From assembly GCA_937140905.1 (NCBI GenBank), contig CAKZQO010000048.1:1-33467 (forward strand): DNA of 33,467 nucleotides, read 5' to 3'. Under the pieces are notes generated by a model. That model did not search any database. It was not told the origin of the DNA and saw nothing but the letters and a program-made list of their open reading frames with translations. How positions within the stretch are numbered: the first letter of the stretch is position 1; each line of letters starts with the position of its first letter. Made by a program: the position numbers and the translations under genes. Shown here piece after piece: positions 7,087-15,084 of this stretch. This DNA is from an uncultured Spirochaeta sp. (GTDB lineage: Bacteria; Spirochaetota; Spirochaetia; DTKZ01).

Positions 7087-8366
7087 CAGGATTAACGGTC
7101 ATCCTTCTCTTCCTTCTCCTCATCGTTCTGAAAGTACCCATTGCCGCATGTTTGGGAATTCCCGCGTTTCTCTATGTGTGGACCCATGGGATACCGATCT
7201 CTGTGGTGAGTCACCGAATGGTGAACGCGTTGAACTCTGTTCCATTGCTGGCAGTTCCCCTATTCATCCTAGCGGGCAACCTGATGAACACCTCCGGCAT
7301 CAGCGACCGGATATTCCGAAGCGCTCGTATCTTCGTGGGACGGATGAAGGGGGGTCTTGCTCAGGTGAACATCCTCGCCAGTTTGATTTTTTCCGGGATT
7401 TCGGGTGCGGCCCTGGCAGATGTGGGAGGATTGGGAAATGTGGAGATCCGTGCCATGAGGGATCAGGGGTATCCGGACGAACAATCCGCTGCCATTACCG
7501 CTGCTTCGGCCACCATAGGTCCCATTTTCCCGCCCAGCATTCCCCTTATTATCTTCGGAACCGTGGCAGAGGTGTCGGGGATTCAACTCCTGATCGCCGG
7601 GATCGTTCCCGCTCTCCTCATCACGGTATCCCTCATGCTTCTAGTCGCCTTTCTGGCGAGAAAGCACGATTGGCCCCGGGACACCGCCTTTCCAAAATGG
7701 AAAGAACGGGTACGGATCCTTTCCTCTTCACTACCCGCATTGGTAGCCCCTCTGATCCTGATCCTAGGGCTTGTAAGCGGAACCTTCAGCCCTACCGAGA
7801 TTGCGGGATTCACCGTGTTCTACATGATCCTGATCAATGTGTTGTTCTACCATGAGTTAAGCTGGAACAATATCGCGTCGATTATACGGGAAACACTGGT
7901 CTCCACGGCGAATATCCTCTTCATCGTCAGCGCTGCGGCCATCTTCGCGTGGGTACTTACGGTAGAGCAACTCCCGGTAAAAATCAGCCATCTTTTTCTC
8001 TCAATTACGAAAAACCCCAGCATCCTCCTTCTCCTCGTGAACCTCCTCTTGTTCATCGTGGGAATGTTCATGGAGAGTATCGCAGCGATCCTAGTATTTA
8101 CACCCCTGATCGTCCCTCCTCTCGTCGGGTTGGGAATAGATCCCGTTCACCTTGGAATTGTCGTAGTTCTGAACCTGATGATCGGGCTAATCACCCCTCC
8201 CGTGGGGATGAGTCTCTATATGGTAAGTATAGTCTCCGGTGTTCCAGTTCCCAAGGTGATCCGGGCCATGGTTCCGTACTATATACCCCTGATCCTTTCT
8301 CTATTTATTGTGACATTCTTTCCCTCGCTATCGACCTTCCTGCCCAACTTATTCTTCAAGAAATAA
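7083..8366 (+). CDS. dctM: TRAP transporter large permease subunit (DctM family)
   Basis: The 427-residue protein is hydrophobic throughout, with typical DctM landmarks: LAVPLFILAGNLM near the start, SGAALADVGGLGN, and TIGPIFPPSIPLIIFGTVAEVS before the midpoint, then LGIVVVLNLMIGLITPPVGMSLY in the second half. It forms the translocation path for the DctP-bound substrate. It is the last gene of the operon that begins with the racemase-like gene. A hairpin follows four bases after the stop and separates it from the convergent orphan binding-protein gene. Confidence 0.92.
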   Translation: MTGLTVILLFLLLIVLKVPIAACLGIPAFLYVWTHGIPISVVSHRMVNALNSVPLLAVPLFILAGNLMNTSGISDRIFRSARIFVGRMKGGLAQVNILASLIFSGISGAALADVGGLGNVEIRAMRDQGYPDEQSAAITAASATIGPIFPPSIPLIIFGTVAEVSGIQLLIAGIVPALLITVSLMLLVAFLARKHDWPRDTAFPKWKERVRILSSSLPALVAPLILILGLVSGTFSPTEIAGFTVFYMILINVLFYHELSWNNIASIIRETLVSTANILFIVSAAAIFAWVLTVEQLPVKISHLFLSITKNPSILLLLVNLLLFIVGMFMESIAAILVFTPLIVPPLVGLGIDPVHLGIVVVLNLMIGLITPPVGMSLYMVSIVSGVPVPKVIRAMVPYYIPLILSLFIVTFFPSLSTFLPNLFFKK

Positions 8367-8370
8367 AAAA

Positions 8371-8406
8371 CCGCCCTTTCTCTATCGGGTTATAGGGAAA
8401 GGGCGG
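8371..8406 (-). terminator. Rho-independent terminator between convergent genes
   Basis: A 15-base-pair stem (one G-T pair) runs from CCGCCCTTTC to GAAAGGGCGG around a short loop. On the minus strand it is followed by TTTTTTATTT, so it ends the orphan binding-protein transcript. The plus side lacks a U run, though the stem may also slow transcripts from the TRAP operon. Confidence 0.8.
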
Positions 8407-8442
8407 ATATGATATAGATCCGCAAACAGAATTAACCTTTCT

Positions 8443-9420
8443 CTACTGTGCCAGCACCTCTGCCCAGGTAGTAACAGGCCATTCTGTCTTGAAGAGCTGT
8501 TCCACAGCGGGTTTCCCTTTGGCTCGGAAGGCTTCCGCGTTCGGGATCACAACCTTCATGCTCTGCTTCAGGGTATCCATGATGGAGGATTCGCTCTTCT
8601 TCAGCTTATCCGTTGCCCAATCGCAGGCTTTCTTGGAAGCTTCCACGATCAGCTTCTGGTCCGCTTTGGATAGTTTGTCGAAGAAGGCTTTGTTTATCAT
8701 CATCCCACCCGTCTGCACGAGATGGTTGGTAATGATCAGGTGACTCTGCACTTCCTGGAGTTTGAAGGAACTGATCTGCGACAGGTCTCCCTCACTAGCC
8801 TCGGCGCGGCCATCTTTCAAAGAAGCATACAATTCGGTCAAAGGAATCGGCACTGGATCCGCGCCAATTTCTTTCCACACGGCAATCCAGGTCTTCACGG
8901 TAGGCAGGCGCAATTTCAATCCTTTCACATCATCCGGGGTAACGAGGGGTTTGTTAGCCGTTGTTTGCCGGAGTCCCCGGTACACGATTCCCAGATACTT
9001 CACGTTCCCATTCTTTTCCACCTCTTCCCGCGCCTTCTCGCCCAGTTTGCCGTTCCACACCCGCATGAAGTGCTCCAGATCCTTCATCACGTACGGAGCA
9101 TTAAAGAAGAAATATTTAGGTGCGTAGATTTCAAGAGCCCGGTGTCCGTTGGACTGCATTTCGATCTCACCCTTGCTGTTCTTGTCATTGATCACCTCTT
9201 CGGATTCCGTGCCCACTTGCAAGGTGACTTTGATCCGGCCTCCTGTCTCTTGCTCGATGATCTCTTTGAACTTTGCTGCCGCGTCCACCAGGATGTGTCC
9301 TTCCTTGAACGGACTCCCTATCCGGATGGAAACTGGCGGTCCTTCCTTGGGACTCGTTGCGCATCCAACCAAGGCAACGACTGCCAAGGCGATCAACATA
9401 CCGGTTATCACTCTTGTCAT
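8443..9420 (-). CDS. Orphan TRAP-type substrate-binding lipoprotein (DctP family)
   Basis: The 325-residue precursor has a lipobox VALVGC with Cys20, so it is probably lipid-anchored. The DctP body includes LKLRLPTVKTW with Arg171 at the carboxylate-clamp position. The second contact region reads GRAEASEGDLSQI, without the Asn of the usual GQEN motif, so ligand chemistry may differ. No DctQ or DctM lies next to it. It has its own promoter and terminator, so it is a single-gene unit downstream of the dgoK operon. It may feed a permease encoded elsewhere, or act as a sensor protein. AGGAGG precedes the ATG. Confidence 0.88.
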   Translation of the reverse strand: MTRVITGMLIALAVVALVGCATSPKEGPPVSIRIGSPFKEGHILVDAAAKFKEIIEQETGGRIKVTLQVGTESEEVINDKNSKGEIEMQSNGHRALEIYAPKYFFFNAPYVMKDLEHFMRVWNGKLGEKAREEVEKNGNVKYLGIVYRGLRQTTANKPLVTPDDVKGLKLRLPTVKTWIAVWKEIGADPVPIPLTELYASLKDGRAEASEGDLSQISSFKLQEVQSHLIITNHLVQTGGMMINKAFFDKLSKADQKLIVEASKKACDWATDKLKKSESSIMDTLKQSMKVVIPNAEAFRAKGKPAVEQLFKTEWPVTTWAEVLAQ

Positions 9421-9458
9421 AGGCTACCTCCTCTATGATACGTGTGAGTTCTTTTACT

Positions 9459-9487
9459 ATTCTATGTTGTAAGACGCCTGATGTCAA
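9459..9487 (-). promoter_or_regulatory. Promoter of the orphan binding-protein gene
   Basis: On the minus strand, TTGACA (9482-9487) and TAGAAT (9459-9464) are 17 bases apart, about 39 bases before the start codon. This makes the gene independent of the upstream kinase/aldolase operon. No clear terminator for that operon is visible between 9488 and 9584. Confidence 0.7.
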
Positions 9488-9584
9488 GGTAAAAAATGAA
9501 AGCCCCCTCATAACTAATTTTTAGACAAACGCTTCTATAGCTGAAGCTAAAGGAGAAGCTTAATTGGATGCAGAACCGTTTTTG

Positions 9585-10646
9585 TTAAAGAAGGACCCGC
9601 TTCTTGGCGAGGTACAAAGCCCCCTGTACGGCCAGCATAGAAATTTCCATGGGATCGGAAATTGAGCGAATCGTCGCAGGTATCCGCATCTTTTCTTTTA
9701 AATAATACTCGAAGATTTCACAGCGGGCTCGGGGCCCGACGAGAAAGATCCGTTCCCCATAGGGAAAATCGAACTTTGGAAACAGCCCAAGAGCGCGTAG
9801 ATCATCCACCGCCAGAGCGGCCTCGACGAACTTTCTCCTTTGTTGCCAGGTAGTACGGAGTAGAACATCCATGAATCGGGGCATTACGAACCCTCGTAGG
9901 AGGCCCGCCTCTCGAACAATTTCATACGCCAGATCGGCGATCACGGGATCAAAGGGAGAGGATTCTTCTGGTTTCGCCAAAGGGGATACAGATTCGGGTA
10001 GCCCAGAAGCGGATTCCGTAGGCACCACTGACTTCCCAATAAAGGTCTCTTTCATTAAGGCTTCGAACACTTGACCCGAGAGGGTAGTAACACTTCCCAG
10101 AATCCGGTCTCGCCGATCGATGGGAATACACTTGGTATGGGAAGAAAGGTTGATCACCGTGGTGGGGATCCCGGATCCATACAGCTGTAGAAGCCCAGCC
10201 ACCTGCGTCTCTTCGCCTCGCATGAAGTCCAGACGAGCAAGCTCAGCCAAATCGTTTCGTTCGGGGTGATAGGGGTTCTTGATTCCCCGGATAAGGTATA
10301 GGGGCAACTCAGAATCAAAGCTTTCCTCCCCATCCACCCGGGTTATGGAACCCGCTAGGTCTTCCATGGAAACAGGAGCGAACAGGTGGGGGAGTTCGAT
10401 CAGGCCCAACTCGCTGGTAATCATACCAGAGGAAATAACCAATCGAATCTGCGATTTGGAAAGACCCGCTTCGTATAGCACTTCCTCCGTGAGGGTTTTC
10501 AACTCCTTCTTCAAGAACGCGTTGGAACCCCGAATCGCCGTGTCCTTAACTCCCGCTTTCCTGCTCTTCGAGAGAAGGATTTCCCCTTTGAGGTTTACCA
10601 GGTACACCCTGGAATTGGTGGTGCCGCAATCAATGGTCAGAATCAC
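9585..10646 (-). CDS. dgoK: 2-dehydro-3-deoxygalactonokinase family protein
   Basis: This 353-residue protein matches the DgoK family: ILTIDCGTTNSRVYLV is the N-terminal phosphate/ATP motif of the actin-like kinase fold, and DFMRGEETQVAGLL is the DgoK hallmark. GLLRGFVMPRF and LVGPRARCEIFEYYLK follow. DgoK enzymes phosphorylate 2-keto-3-deoxygalactonate at C6 in the cytoplasm before aldol cleavage. Its ATG overlaps the stop of the preceding DapA-family gene by four bases. It is the last gene of a four-gene operon that also encodes an RpiR regulator. The family assignment is strong; the exact sugar acid is inferred. Confidence 0.88.
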   Translation of the reverse strand: MILTIDCGTTNSRVYLVNLKGEILLSKSRKAGVKDTAIRGSNAFLKKELKTLTEEVLYEAGLSKSQIRLVISSGMITSELGLIELPHLFAPVSMEDLAGSITRVDGEESFDSELPLYLIRGIKNPYHPERNDLAELARLDFMRGEETQVAGLLQLYGSGIPTTVINLSSHTKCIPIDRRDRILGSVTTLSGQVFEALMKETFIGKSVVPTESASGLPESVSPLAKPEESSPFDPVIADLAYEIVREAGLLRGFVMPRFMDVLLRTTWQQRRKFVEAALAVDDLRALGLFPKFDFPYGERIFLVGPRARCEIFEYYLKEKMRIPATIRSISDPMEISMLAVQGALYLAKKRVLL

Positions 10647-11545
10647 TCCAATACCCCCAGCGCCTTTAGGGCGGATGCGATTTTCCCCTTTTCTTCCTCG
10701 GTGGCAGGAACAAAGGGACTCCTTGGATAGGTTCTTAGGATACCCCGGATTTCCAGCATTGCATAGACAGCTAACTGGGTTGAACGGGCGAGGTACATCA
10801 CGTCCCGCACCTTATTCACCAAGAACTGTGTTTGACGACAGGCAGAAAAGTTTCCCTCCATGCCTTGCCGGTGAAGCCGAACGCAGAGCTCAGGGAACGC
10901 GTTGGCCAATCCGGGAATGTACGCTTCGGCTCCCAACGAACAAGCGGGGAGCCAGAGACTTTCCGTCCCTAGTACGATATCCAAGCCTTGCGGCTCCAGT
11001 TCTCGCATGTAGAGGGAAAACTTACCGATATCGAAGGTAGCATCCTTGATCCCTCGAATACCTTCTTGCGCGAGGGTCCTGAGGGCATCCATCCCAATCT
11101 CATACCCGGAGAACCGAGGGTTATGATACACATAAACAGGAAAACCTTCCGGTACGGAGCGAAGAATGGAGCGATAGAACTCCACCACTCCATCGCTACC
11201 ATGATGGTAATAAAAGGGTACCACGGCCGATACCGCGGTAGCCCCAATCGTAACCGCGTGTCTGGAAAGCTCAACCGCGTCCCGGGTATTGGCCGTTCCC
11301 GTGTGTACTACCACAGGGATTTTTCCCCCTACCCTCTCCAGAACGATCTCTGCCACTCGCTTTCGTTCCTCGGTAGACATGAGGGGCCCCGATCCATAGG
11401 AACCACAGATGAATAGCCCGTCCACCCGGTTTGAGAGGTAATCGAGGAGTTTCTTCAATCCCGGGATATCCAGATCTCCCGAAGAGGTAAAGGGTGTGAT
11501 CATCGGTGGAATCACTCCGTACAATTTCTTTCTCGAAGCCTGCAT
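10643..11545 (-). CDS. DapA-superfamily aldolase/dehydratase (paralogue 1)
   Basis: The 300-residue protein is a DapA/N-acetylneuraminate-lyase-type barrel. It has the Schiff-base lysine in GIKDAT (Lys167) and the catalytic tyrosine in VYHNP (Tyr140). The usual carboxylate-binding GTTGE loop is replaced by GSYGSGPLMS (residues 48-57), shared with the second paralogue at 12515-13393. Substrates of the superfamily are 2-keto acids such as 2-keto-3-deoxy sugar acids. Overlap with dgoK makes a 2-keto-3-deoxyaldonate plausible. True dihydrodipicolinate synthase is unlikely given context and motif. The start codon is preceded by GAAGGAGAT. Confidence 0.85.
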   Translation of the reverse strand: MQASRKKLYGVIPPMITPFTSSGDLDIPGLKKLLDYLSNRVDGLFICGSYGSGPLMSTEERKRVAEIVLERVGGKIPVVVHTGTANTRDAVELSRHAVTIGATAVSAVVPFYYHHGSDGVVEFYRSILRSVPEGFPVYVYHNPRFSGYEIGMDALRTLAQEGIRGIKDATFDIGKFSLYMRELEPQGLDIVLGTESLWLPACSLGAEAYIPGLANAFPELCVRLHRQGMEGNFSACRQTQFLVNKVRDVMYLARSTQLAVYAMLEIRGILRTYPRSPFVPATEEEKGKIASALKALGVLE

Positions 11546-11571
11546 GTGAATGAATCTCCTTCAATGAAAGG

Positions 11572-12504
11572 CTAGAACTTCAAATAGGACAGGGCTTGCC
11601 GGGATTTACCCAATCGTTCGAGGGCCTTTACCCCCAACCGGACCACGATCCCATTGAACAGGGTATCCACCAGGGCGATCTCCGCGATCCGGCCGATCAT
11701 GGGGTCCGTGCGAAAGGCCGTTTCCCGGGAACTCACGGTAAAGCAAATGTCGGCGATCTGTCCCAAGGGGGAGTCGGGGGATCCTGTAATGGCAATAATG
11801 GGGACTTTTGGTTTCAAAGCTTCCGGAGGGATCACCACATCCTTAGACTCTCCCGATTGACTGATGCAGAACAGGACATCCCCCTCCCTGTGTTCGGCCA
11901 GTACCAGCGCGTTGATGTGGGAATCCTGCGTGTACAGACAATCCAAGCCTACCCTGGAAAATTTGATGAAGGCGTCGTAAGCCACCACTACCGAGGTCCC
12001 ATACCCCAACACGATGATACGCCGAGCTTTTATTAGAGTATCCACGGCCTGCTCGAGTAGAACCGGATCCAAAGTCTCCATCGTTTTGTTGAGAACACGG
12101 ATGGCGGAAGAAAAGATCTTTCGTTTGATGGTGGGTAGGTCATCATCCAGGGTGATATCCGAGCCTTCATCCACCTGATTAATAGCCCTTCCCGCTACTT
12201 CGGTGGCTAGGGAAACCTTGAAATCATGGTACCCGCTGAATCCCAGGGTTCGGTAAAGCTTCACTACCGAAGCCTCGCTCTTCGCCCCGCTTCGATCCGC
12301 TAAAGTAGAAATGGACATCCGAAGGATCATCCGGGGATTCTCCAGAATGAAGCGGGCAATTTTTTTCTGCACGGGGGGAAGGGAGTCCATCCGTTGTTGC
12401 AGAGTCTCCAACACGGTTCCCCCCTTGGAAATTAAAAGAGGTTTACTATTCCCCTTTATAGTGTCCACACTCGAAGTCTGTGGAATACCCCTACCCTCCG
12501 TCAT
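11572..12504 (-). CDS. RpiR-family transcriptional regulator (HTH plus SIS domain)
   Basis: The 310-residue protein has an N-terminal RpiR helix-turn-helix (about residues 33-110: LPPVQKKIARFILENP, MSISTLADRSGAKSEASVVKLYRTLGFSGYHDFK) and a sugar-phosphate-binding SIS domain (about 135-270: RIIVLGYGTSVVVAYDAFIKFSRVG, FCISQSGESKDV). It probably senses a phosphorylated sugar or sugar acid made in this operon, such as the DgoK product, and controls the promoters at 13414-13494. It lies between the two DapA-family genes with gaps of 10 and 26 bases. The first 30 residues are not family-like and the ribosome site is weak, so a slightly later start is possible. Confidence 0.9.
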   Translation of the reverse strand: MTEGRGIPQTSSVDTIKGNSKPLLISKGGTVLETLQQRMDSLPPVQKKIARFILENPRMILRMSISTLADRSGAKSEASVVKLYRTLGFSGYHDFKVSLATEVAGRAINQVDEGSDITLDDDLPTIKRKIFSSAIRVLNKTMETLDPVLLEQAVDTLIKARRIIVLGYGTSVVVAYDAFIKFSRVGLDCLYTQDSHINALVLAEHREGDVLFCISQSGESKDVVIPPEALKPKVPIIAITGSPDSPLGQIADICFTVSSRETAFRTDPMIGRIAEIALVDTLFNGIVVRLGVKALERLGKSRQALSYLKF

Positions 12505-12514
12505 GCCCCTAGAC

Positions 12515-13393
12515 CTACAGAAGACCTAACCCTCGTAACTCCTTCTCCGCTTTCGCGTACAAATCCTGGGGAATATCCTTCCAGGGCGATCTCGGAAATC
12601 CCGGATCCATTCCACGCATCCGTAAAACCGCGTAGGTCATGGTAATGGTAGGACCAAGTTTCATCACGGCCCGGGCTTCCACGATCCGAAGTTGCTTCTG
12701 GGCGGTTTTTTGAGGGTTCCCCGCTTTCCATGTTTGCCAAAAATCGGTGAGGAGTTCGGGGAACACGTTGGCCAACCCCGCGATTACCCCGCAGGCTCCC
12801 GCGTCCAACGCGGGTTGAGCAATCGCCTCGGTACCCACGATAAACTGGAATCCCGACTTTTTTACTTTATTCATATACAGATAGAGATTCACCAAGTCGA
12901 AGGCGGAGTCTTTTACCCCTGTCAACCCCTCGTCAGCTAGAATCCTAAGAGTGTCGGGTGTGATGGGATTCCCGGAAACTTCGGGGTTGTTGTAGAGAAA
13001 CACGGGAATCCGTACCGCTTTAATAAGGGCGCGGTAATGATCTAGAAGCGCATCCTGCGGATAGCGGTAGTAGTACGGGGGAATGGCCCCTACCGCATCG
13101 GCGCCTGCCGCCTCCGCGTGCTTGGCCAAATCTACCGCGTCGACCGTGCTAGCCGCTCCCACATGGACGATCACGAAGGTGTTTCCTTTCTCTTTGATGA
13201 TCGTCTCAGCGACCTTCTTCCTTTCCTCTACCGACATCAAGGGACCGGAACCATACGTGCCACAAGGGTAGAATCCTTGTACGTGCGGGGCAAGAAAACG
13301 GACGATTTCCCGCTGACGAGCAGGATCGAATCGACCTTCCTTATCGAAACAAGTAATTACAGGGGGAATGATCCCGCTGAACTGGTGAACCAT
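12515..13393 (-). CDS. DapA-superfamily aldolase/dehydratase (paralogue 2)
   Basis: The 292-residue protein is the first gene of the minus operon. Lys161 in GVKDSA is the Schiff-base lysine and Tyr134 in FLYNNP the catalytic tyrosine. The substrate-carboxylate loop reads GTYGSGPLMS (residues 45-54) instead of GTTGE. It is clearly related to the product of 10643-11545 but not nearly identical, so the pair is an old duplication and the enzymes may act on different epimers or at successive steps. AGGAGG precedes the ATG. The promoter is about 20 bases upstream. Confidence 0.85.
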   Translation of the reverse strand: MVHQFSGIIPPVITCFDKEGRFDPARQREIVRFLAPHVQGFYPCGTYGSGPLMSVEERKKVAETIIKEKGNTFVIVHVGAASTVDAVDLAKHAEAAGADAVGAIPPYYYRYPQDALLDHYRALIKAVRIPVFLYNNPEVSGNPITPDTLRILADEGLTGVKDSAFDLVNLYLYMNKVKKSGFQFIVGTEAIAQPALDAGACGVIAGLANVFPELLTDFWQTWKAGNPQKTAQKQLRIVEARAVMKLGPTITMTYAVLRMRGMDPGFPRSPWKDIPQDLYAKAEKELRGLGLL

Positions 13394-13413
13394 GGAACGT
13401 CCTCCTAATTTTC

Positions 13414-13443
13414 AGCATACCACATTCCACCTCCCTTTGGCAA
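13414..13443 (-). promoter_or_regulatory. Promoter of the DapA/RpiR/DgoK operon
   Basis: On the minus strand, TTGCCA (13438-13443) and TATGCT (13414-13419) are 18 bases apart. The -35 side abuts an A9T8 tract at 13448-13464 shared with the divergent promoter, which could act as an UP element for both. The TTGCCAA(A)GGGAG start resembles the minus promoter at 2943-2971. Confidence 0.6.
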
Positions 13444-13465
13444 GAATAAAAAAAAATTTTTTTTA

Positions 13466-13494
13466 TTGACGGATTCTCCATTTCCAGGTACTAT
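13466..13494 (+). promoter_or_regulatory. Promoter of the first TTT transporter operon
   Basis: TTGACG (13466-13471) and TACTAT (13489-13494) with a 17-base spacer precede the tctC-like gene by about 35 bases. The promoter sits directly beside the A/T tract and back-to-back with the minus promoter, so one regulator, probably the RpiR protein, could control both units. Confidence 0.65.
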
Positions 13495-13529
13495 GGAAAC
13501 GCAAATCTTTCATGTAAGGAGAGTGTCGT

Positions 13530-14507
13530 ATGAAAAGATCATTCCTCGTGTGTCTTGTGCTAACCCTTACGGCGGGAATCCTTTTTGCCGGGGGAGCCAA
13601 AGAAGCGAAGTATCCCACAAAGCCCATAACCATCATCTGTCCCTGGGCCGCGGGGGGCGGAACCGACCGGACCGCTCGCTTTGTTGCAGAACAGCTTTCC
13701 AAGAAGCTTGGAGTACCGGTGAACGTGGTGAACAAAACAGGTGGTTCTGGTGCCGTGGGTCATGGGGAAGGAGCGGCAGCAGCACCGGACGGGTATACCA
13801 TCACGAACCTGACGTTCGAAATTAACGTGCTGAAATACCTTGGCTACGCGGATCTGACCCCTGAGAACTACATTCCCCTCATCCAGTTCAACGAAGACGC
13901 GGCAGCAGTGATTGTGAGCGCCAAGTCCCCCTACAAGAATGTGAAGGAACTACTGGATGATATAAAAGCAAAGCCGGAAGGGACTTTCAAGTTTTCCGGT
14001 AGCACCATCGCTTCAGCTTGGGACCTGCCCAGGATTCAGATGCTAATGACCTATGGGATCGATCCCCAGAAGGTAAAGTACATTCCCACCCAGGGCGCCG
14101 CACCCGCCATCACGGAACTGTTGGGCGGTCATGTGGACGTGATCACCTGCAGTTACCCCGAGGCGGCAGGGCAGATTGCCGCTGGCGCCCTTAAAGCTCT
14201 CGCCATCATGGCGGATGAACGAAACCCCAATTTCCCCGATGTTCCCACCCTGAAGGAACAGGGAGTGAACGTGGTGGGCGGTACCTGGAGAGGGTTCGGA
14301 GTACCTTTGAAGACCCCGGAACTGGCCGTCAATACCCTACGCAAAGCCTTAAAGGAAATTACCGATACCCAGGAGTTTAAGGACTTCATGAACAAGGCTG
14401 GATTCGGGATTAAAGTCCGGGTAGGTCAGGAGTTTGGGGACTTCATGATCAACCAGTACAAAGCTCTAAAACCCGTCATGGAAACAGCCGGGTACTTGAA
14501 AAAGTAA
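13530..14507 (+). CDS. tctC: TTT transporter substrate-binding protein (TctC/Bug family)
   Basis: The 325-residue precursor has a signal segment ending ILFAGGAKEA. The mature protein starts with YPTKPITIICPWAAGGGTDRTAR, where the glycine loop and Asp are the carboxylate-binding hallmark of Bug proteins. ADERNPNFPDVPTLKEQG and WRGFGVPLKTP are also standard for the family. It binds a carboxylate in the periplasm for the TctAB permease. TAAGGAGA precedes the ATG. A strong hairpin with a U run follows the stop, so this gene is probably expressed above the permease genes. Confidence 0.93.
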   Translation: MKRSFLVCLVLTLTAGILFAGGAKEAKYPTKPITIICPWAAGGGTDRTARFVAEQLSKKLGVPVNVVNKTGGSGAVGHGEGAAAAPDGYTITNLTFEINVLKYLGYADLTPENYIPLIQFNEDAAAVIVSAKSPYKNVKELLDDIKAKPEGTFKFSGSTIASAWDLPRIQMLMTYGIDPQKVKYIPTQGAAPAITELLGGHVDVITCSYPEAAGQIAAGALKALAIMADERNPNFPDVPTLKEQGVNVVGGTWRGFGVPLKTPELAVNTLRKALKEITDTQEFKDFMNKAGFGIKVRVGQEFGDFMINQYKALKPVMETAGYLKK

Positions 14508-14530
14508 TCCCTTTCCGAATTCTATTTGGA

Positions 14531-14562
14531 GAGAGCCCCGAACGCGTCGGGGCTCTCCTTTT
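14531..14562 (+). terminator. Intercistronic terminator/attenuator between tctC and tctB
   Basis: GAGAGCCCCGA (14531-14541) pairs perfectly with TCGGGGCTCTC (14547-14557) around a 5-base loop, and CTTTT follows. The next gene's ribosome site GAGGAGG begins a few bases after. Because the permease genes lie only just downstream with no separate promoter seen, this is more likely a partial terminator lowering permease expression than an operon end. Confidence 0.8.
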
Positions 14563-14579
14563 ACCGAGGAGGCTCCCCT

Positions 14580-15083
14580 GTGACGAAGAAACCCTTTCGG
14601 TTAAACCAAGAGCATGTTATCGGCCTGGTATGTCTGGCGGTTTCCGCCATTATCCTAAGCATCACCCCAACCTTTCCCAAAGGTAAGGCAAACATCGGCC
14701 TCACTGGCCCCGCCTTCTTCCCCGACCTTCTAGCCTTTGTGTTCATCCTTTGCGGGGTATATCAGCTCTGGTACGGGACCAAGAACGCCCCATCTTACTC
14801 GCCCATCACACTAGACACTTTTCGGAACCTCTTCAAGAAAAAGGAAACCCGTACCGCCTACCTTATCATCCTGTTCATGGTAGGGTTCATCCTTCTATTC
14901 GATGCATTGGGATTTCTGTTAACCACCTTCCTCTTCCTCCTTCTTTTCCTATTGAGATTGGGGGCCTCTAGATGGCAGAGCTTGTTCTATGCCCTTTTCT
15001 TTACAACCATTATCTATTTCCTATTCGGATGGTTATTTACGATAAGCCTCCCTTCGGGAATCCTTGCGTACGTGGGGTTATGA
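14580..15083 (+). CDS. tctB: TTT transporter small membrane subunit (TctB family)
   Basis: The 167-residue protein is taken to start at the GTG at 14580, which follows GAGGAGG; an in-frame ATG at 14526 lies in front of the terminator hairpin and is rejected. It has four hydrophobic segments, the last two being very leucine/phenylalanine-rich, and the SLPSGILAYVGL ending typical of TctB. With TctA it forms the membrane part of the importer. The tctA start lies one base after its stop. Confidence 0.85.
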   Translation: MTKKPFRLNQEHVIGLVCLAVSAIILSITPTFPKGKANIGLTGPAFFPDLLAFVFILCGVYQLWYGTKNAPSYSPITLDTFRNLFKKKETRTAYLIILFMVGFILLFDALGFLLTTFLFLLLFLLRLGASRWQSLFYALFFTTIIYFLFGWLFTISLPSGILAYVGL

Positions 15084-15084
15084 T

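Noticed and set aside
7067-7855. Plus-strand open frame of 262 residues
   Set aside because: It is a shifted frame within dctM with no recognisable domain and unnatural composition.
14526-14579. Upstream ATG start for tctB at 14526
   Set aside because: The added residues would be coded by the terminator hairpin; the GTG at 14580 has a strong GAGGAGG site.
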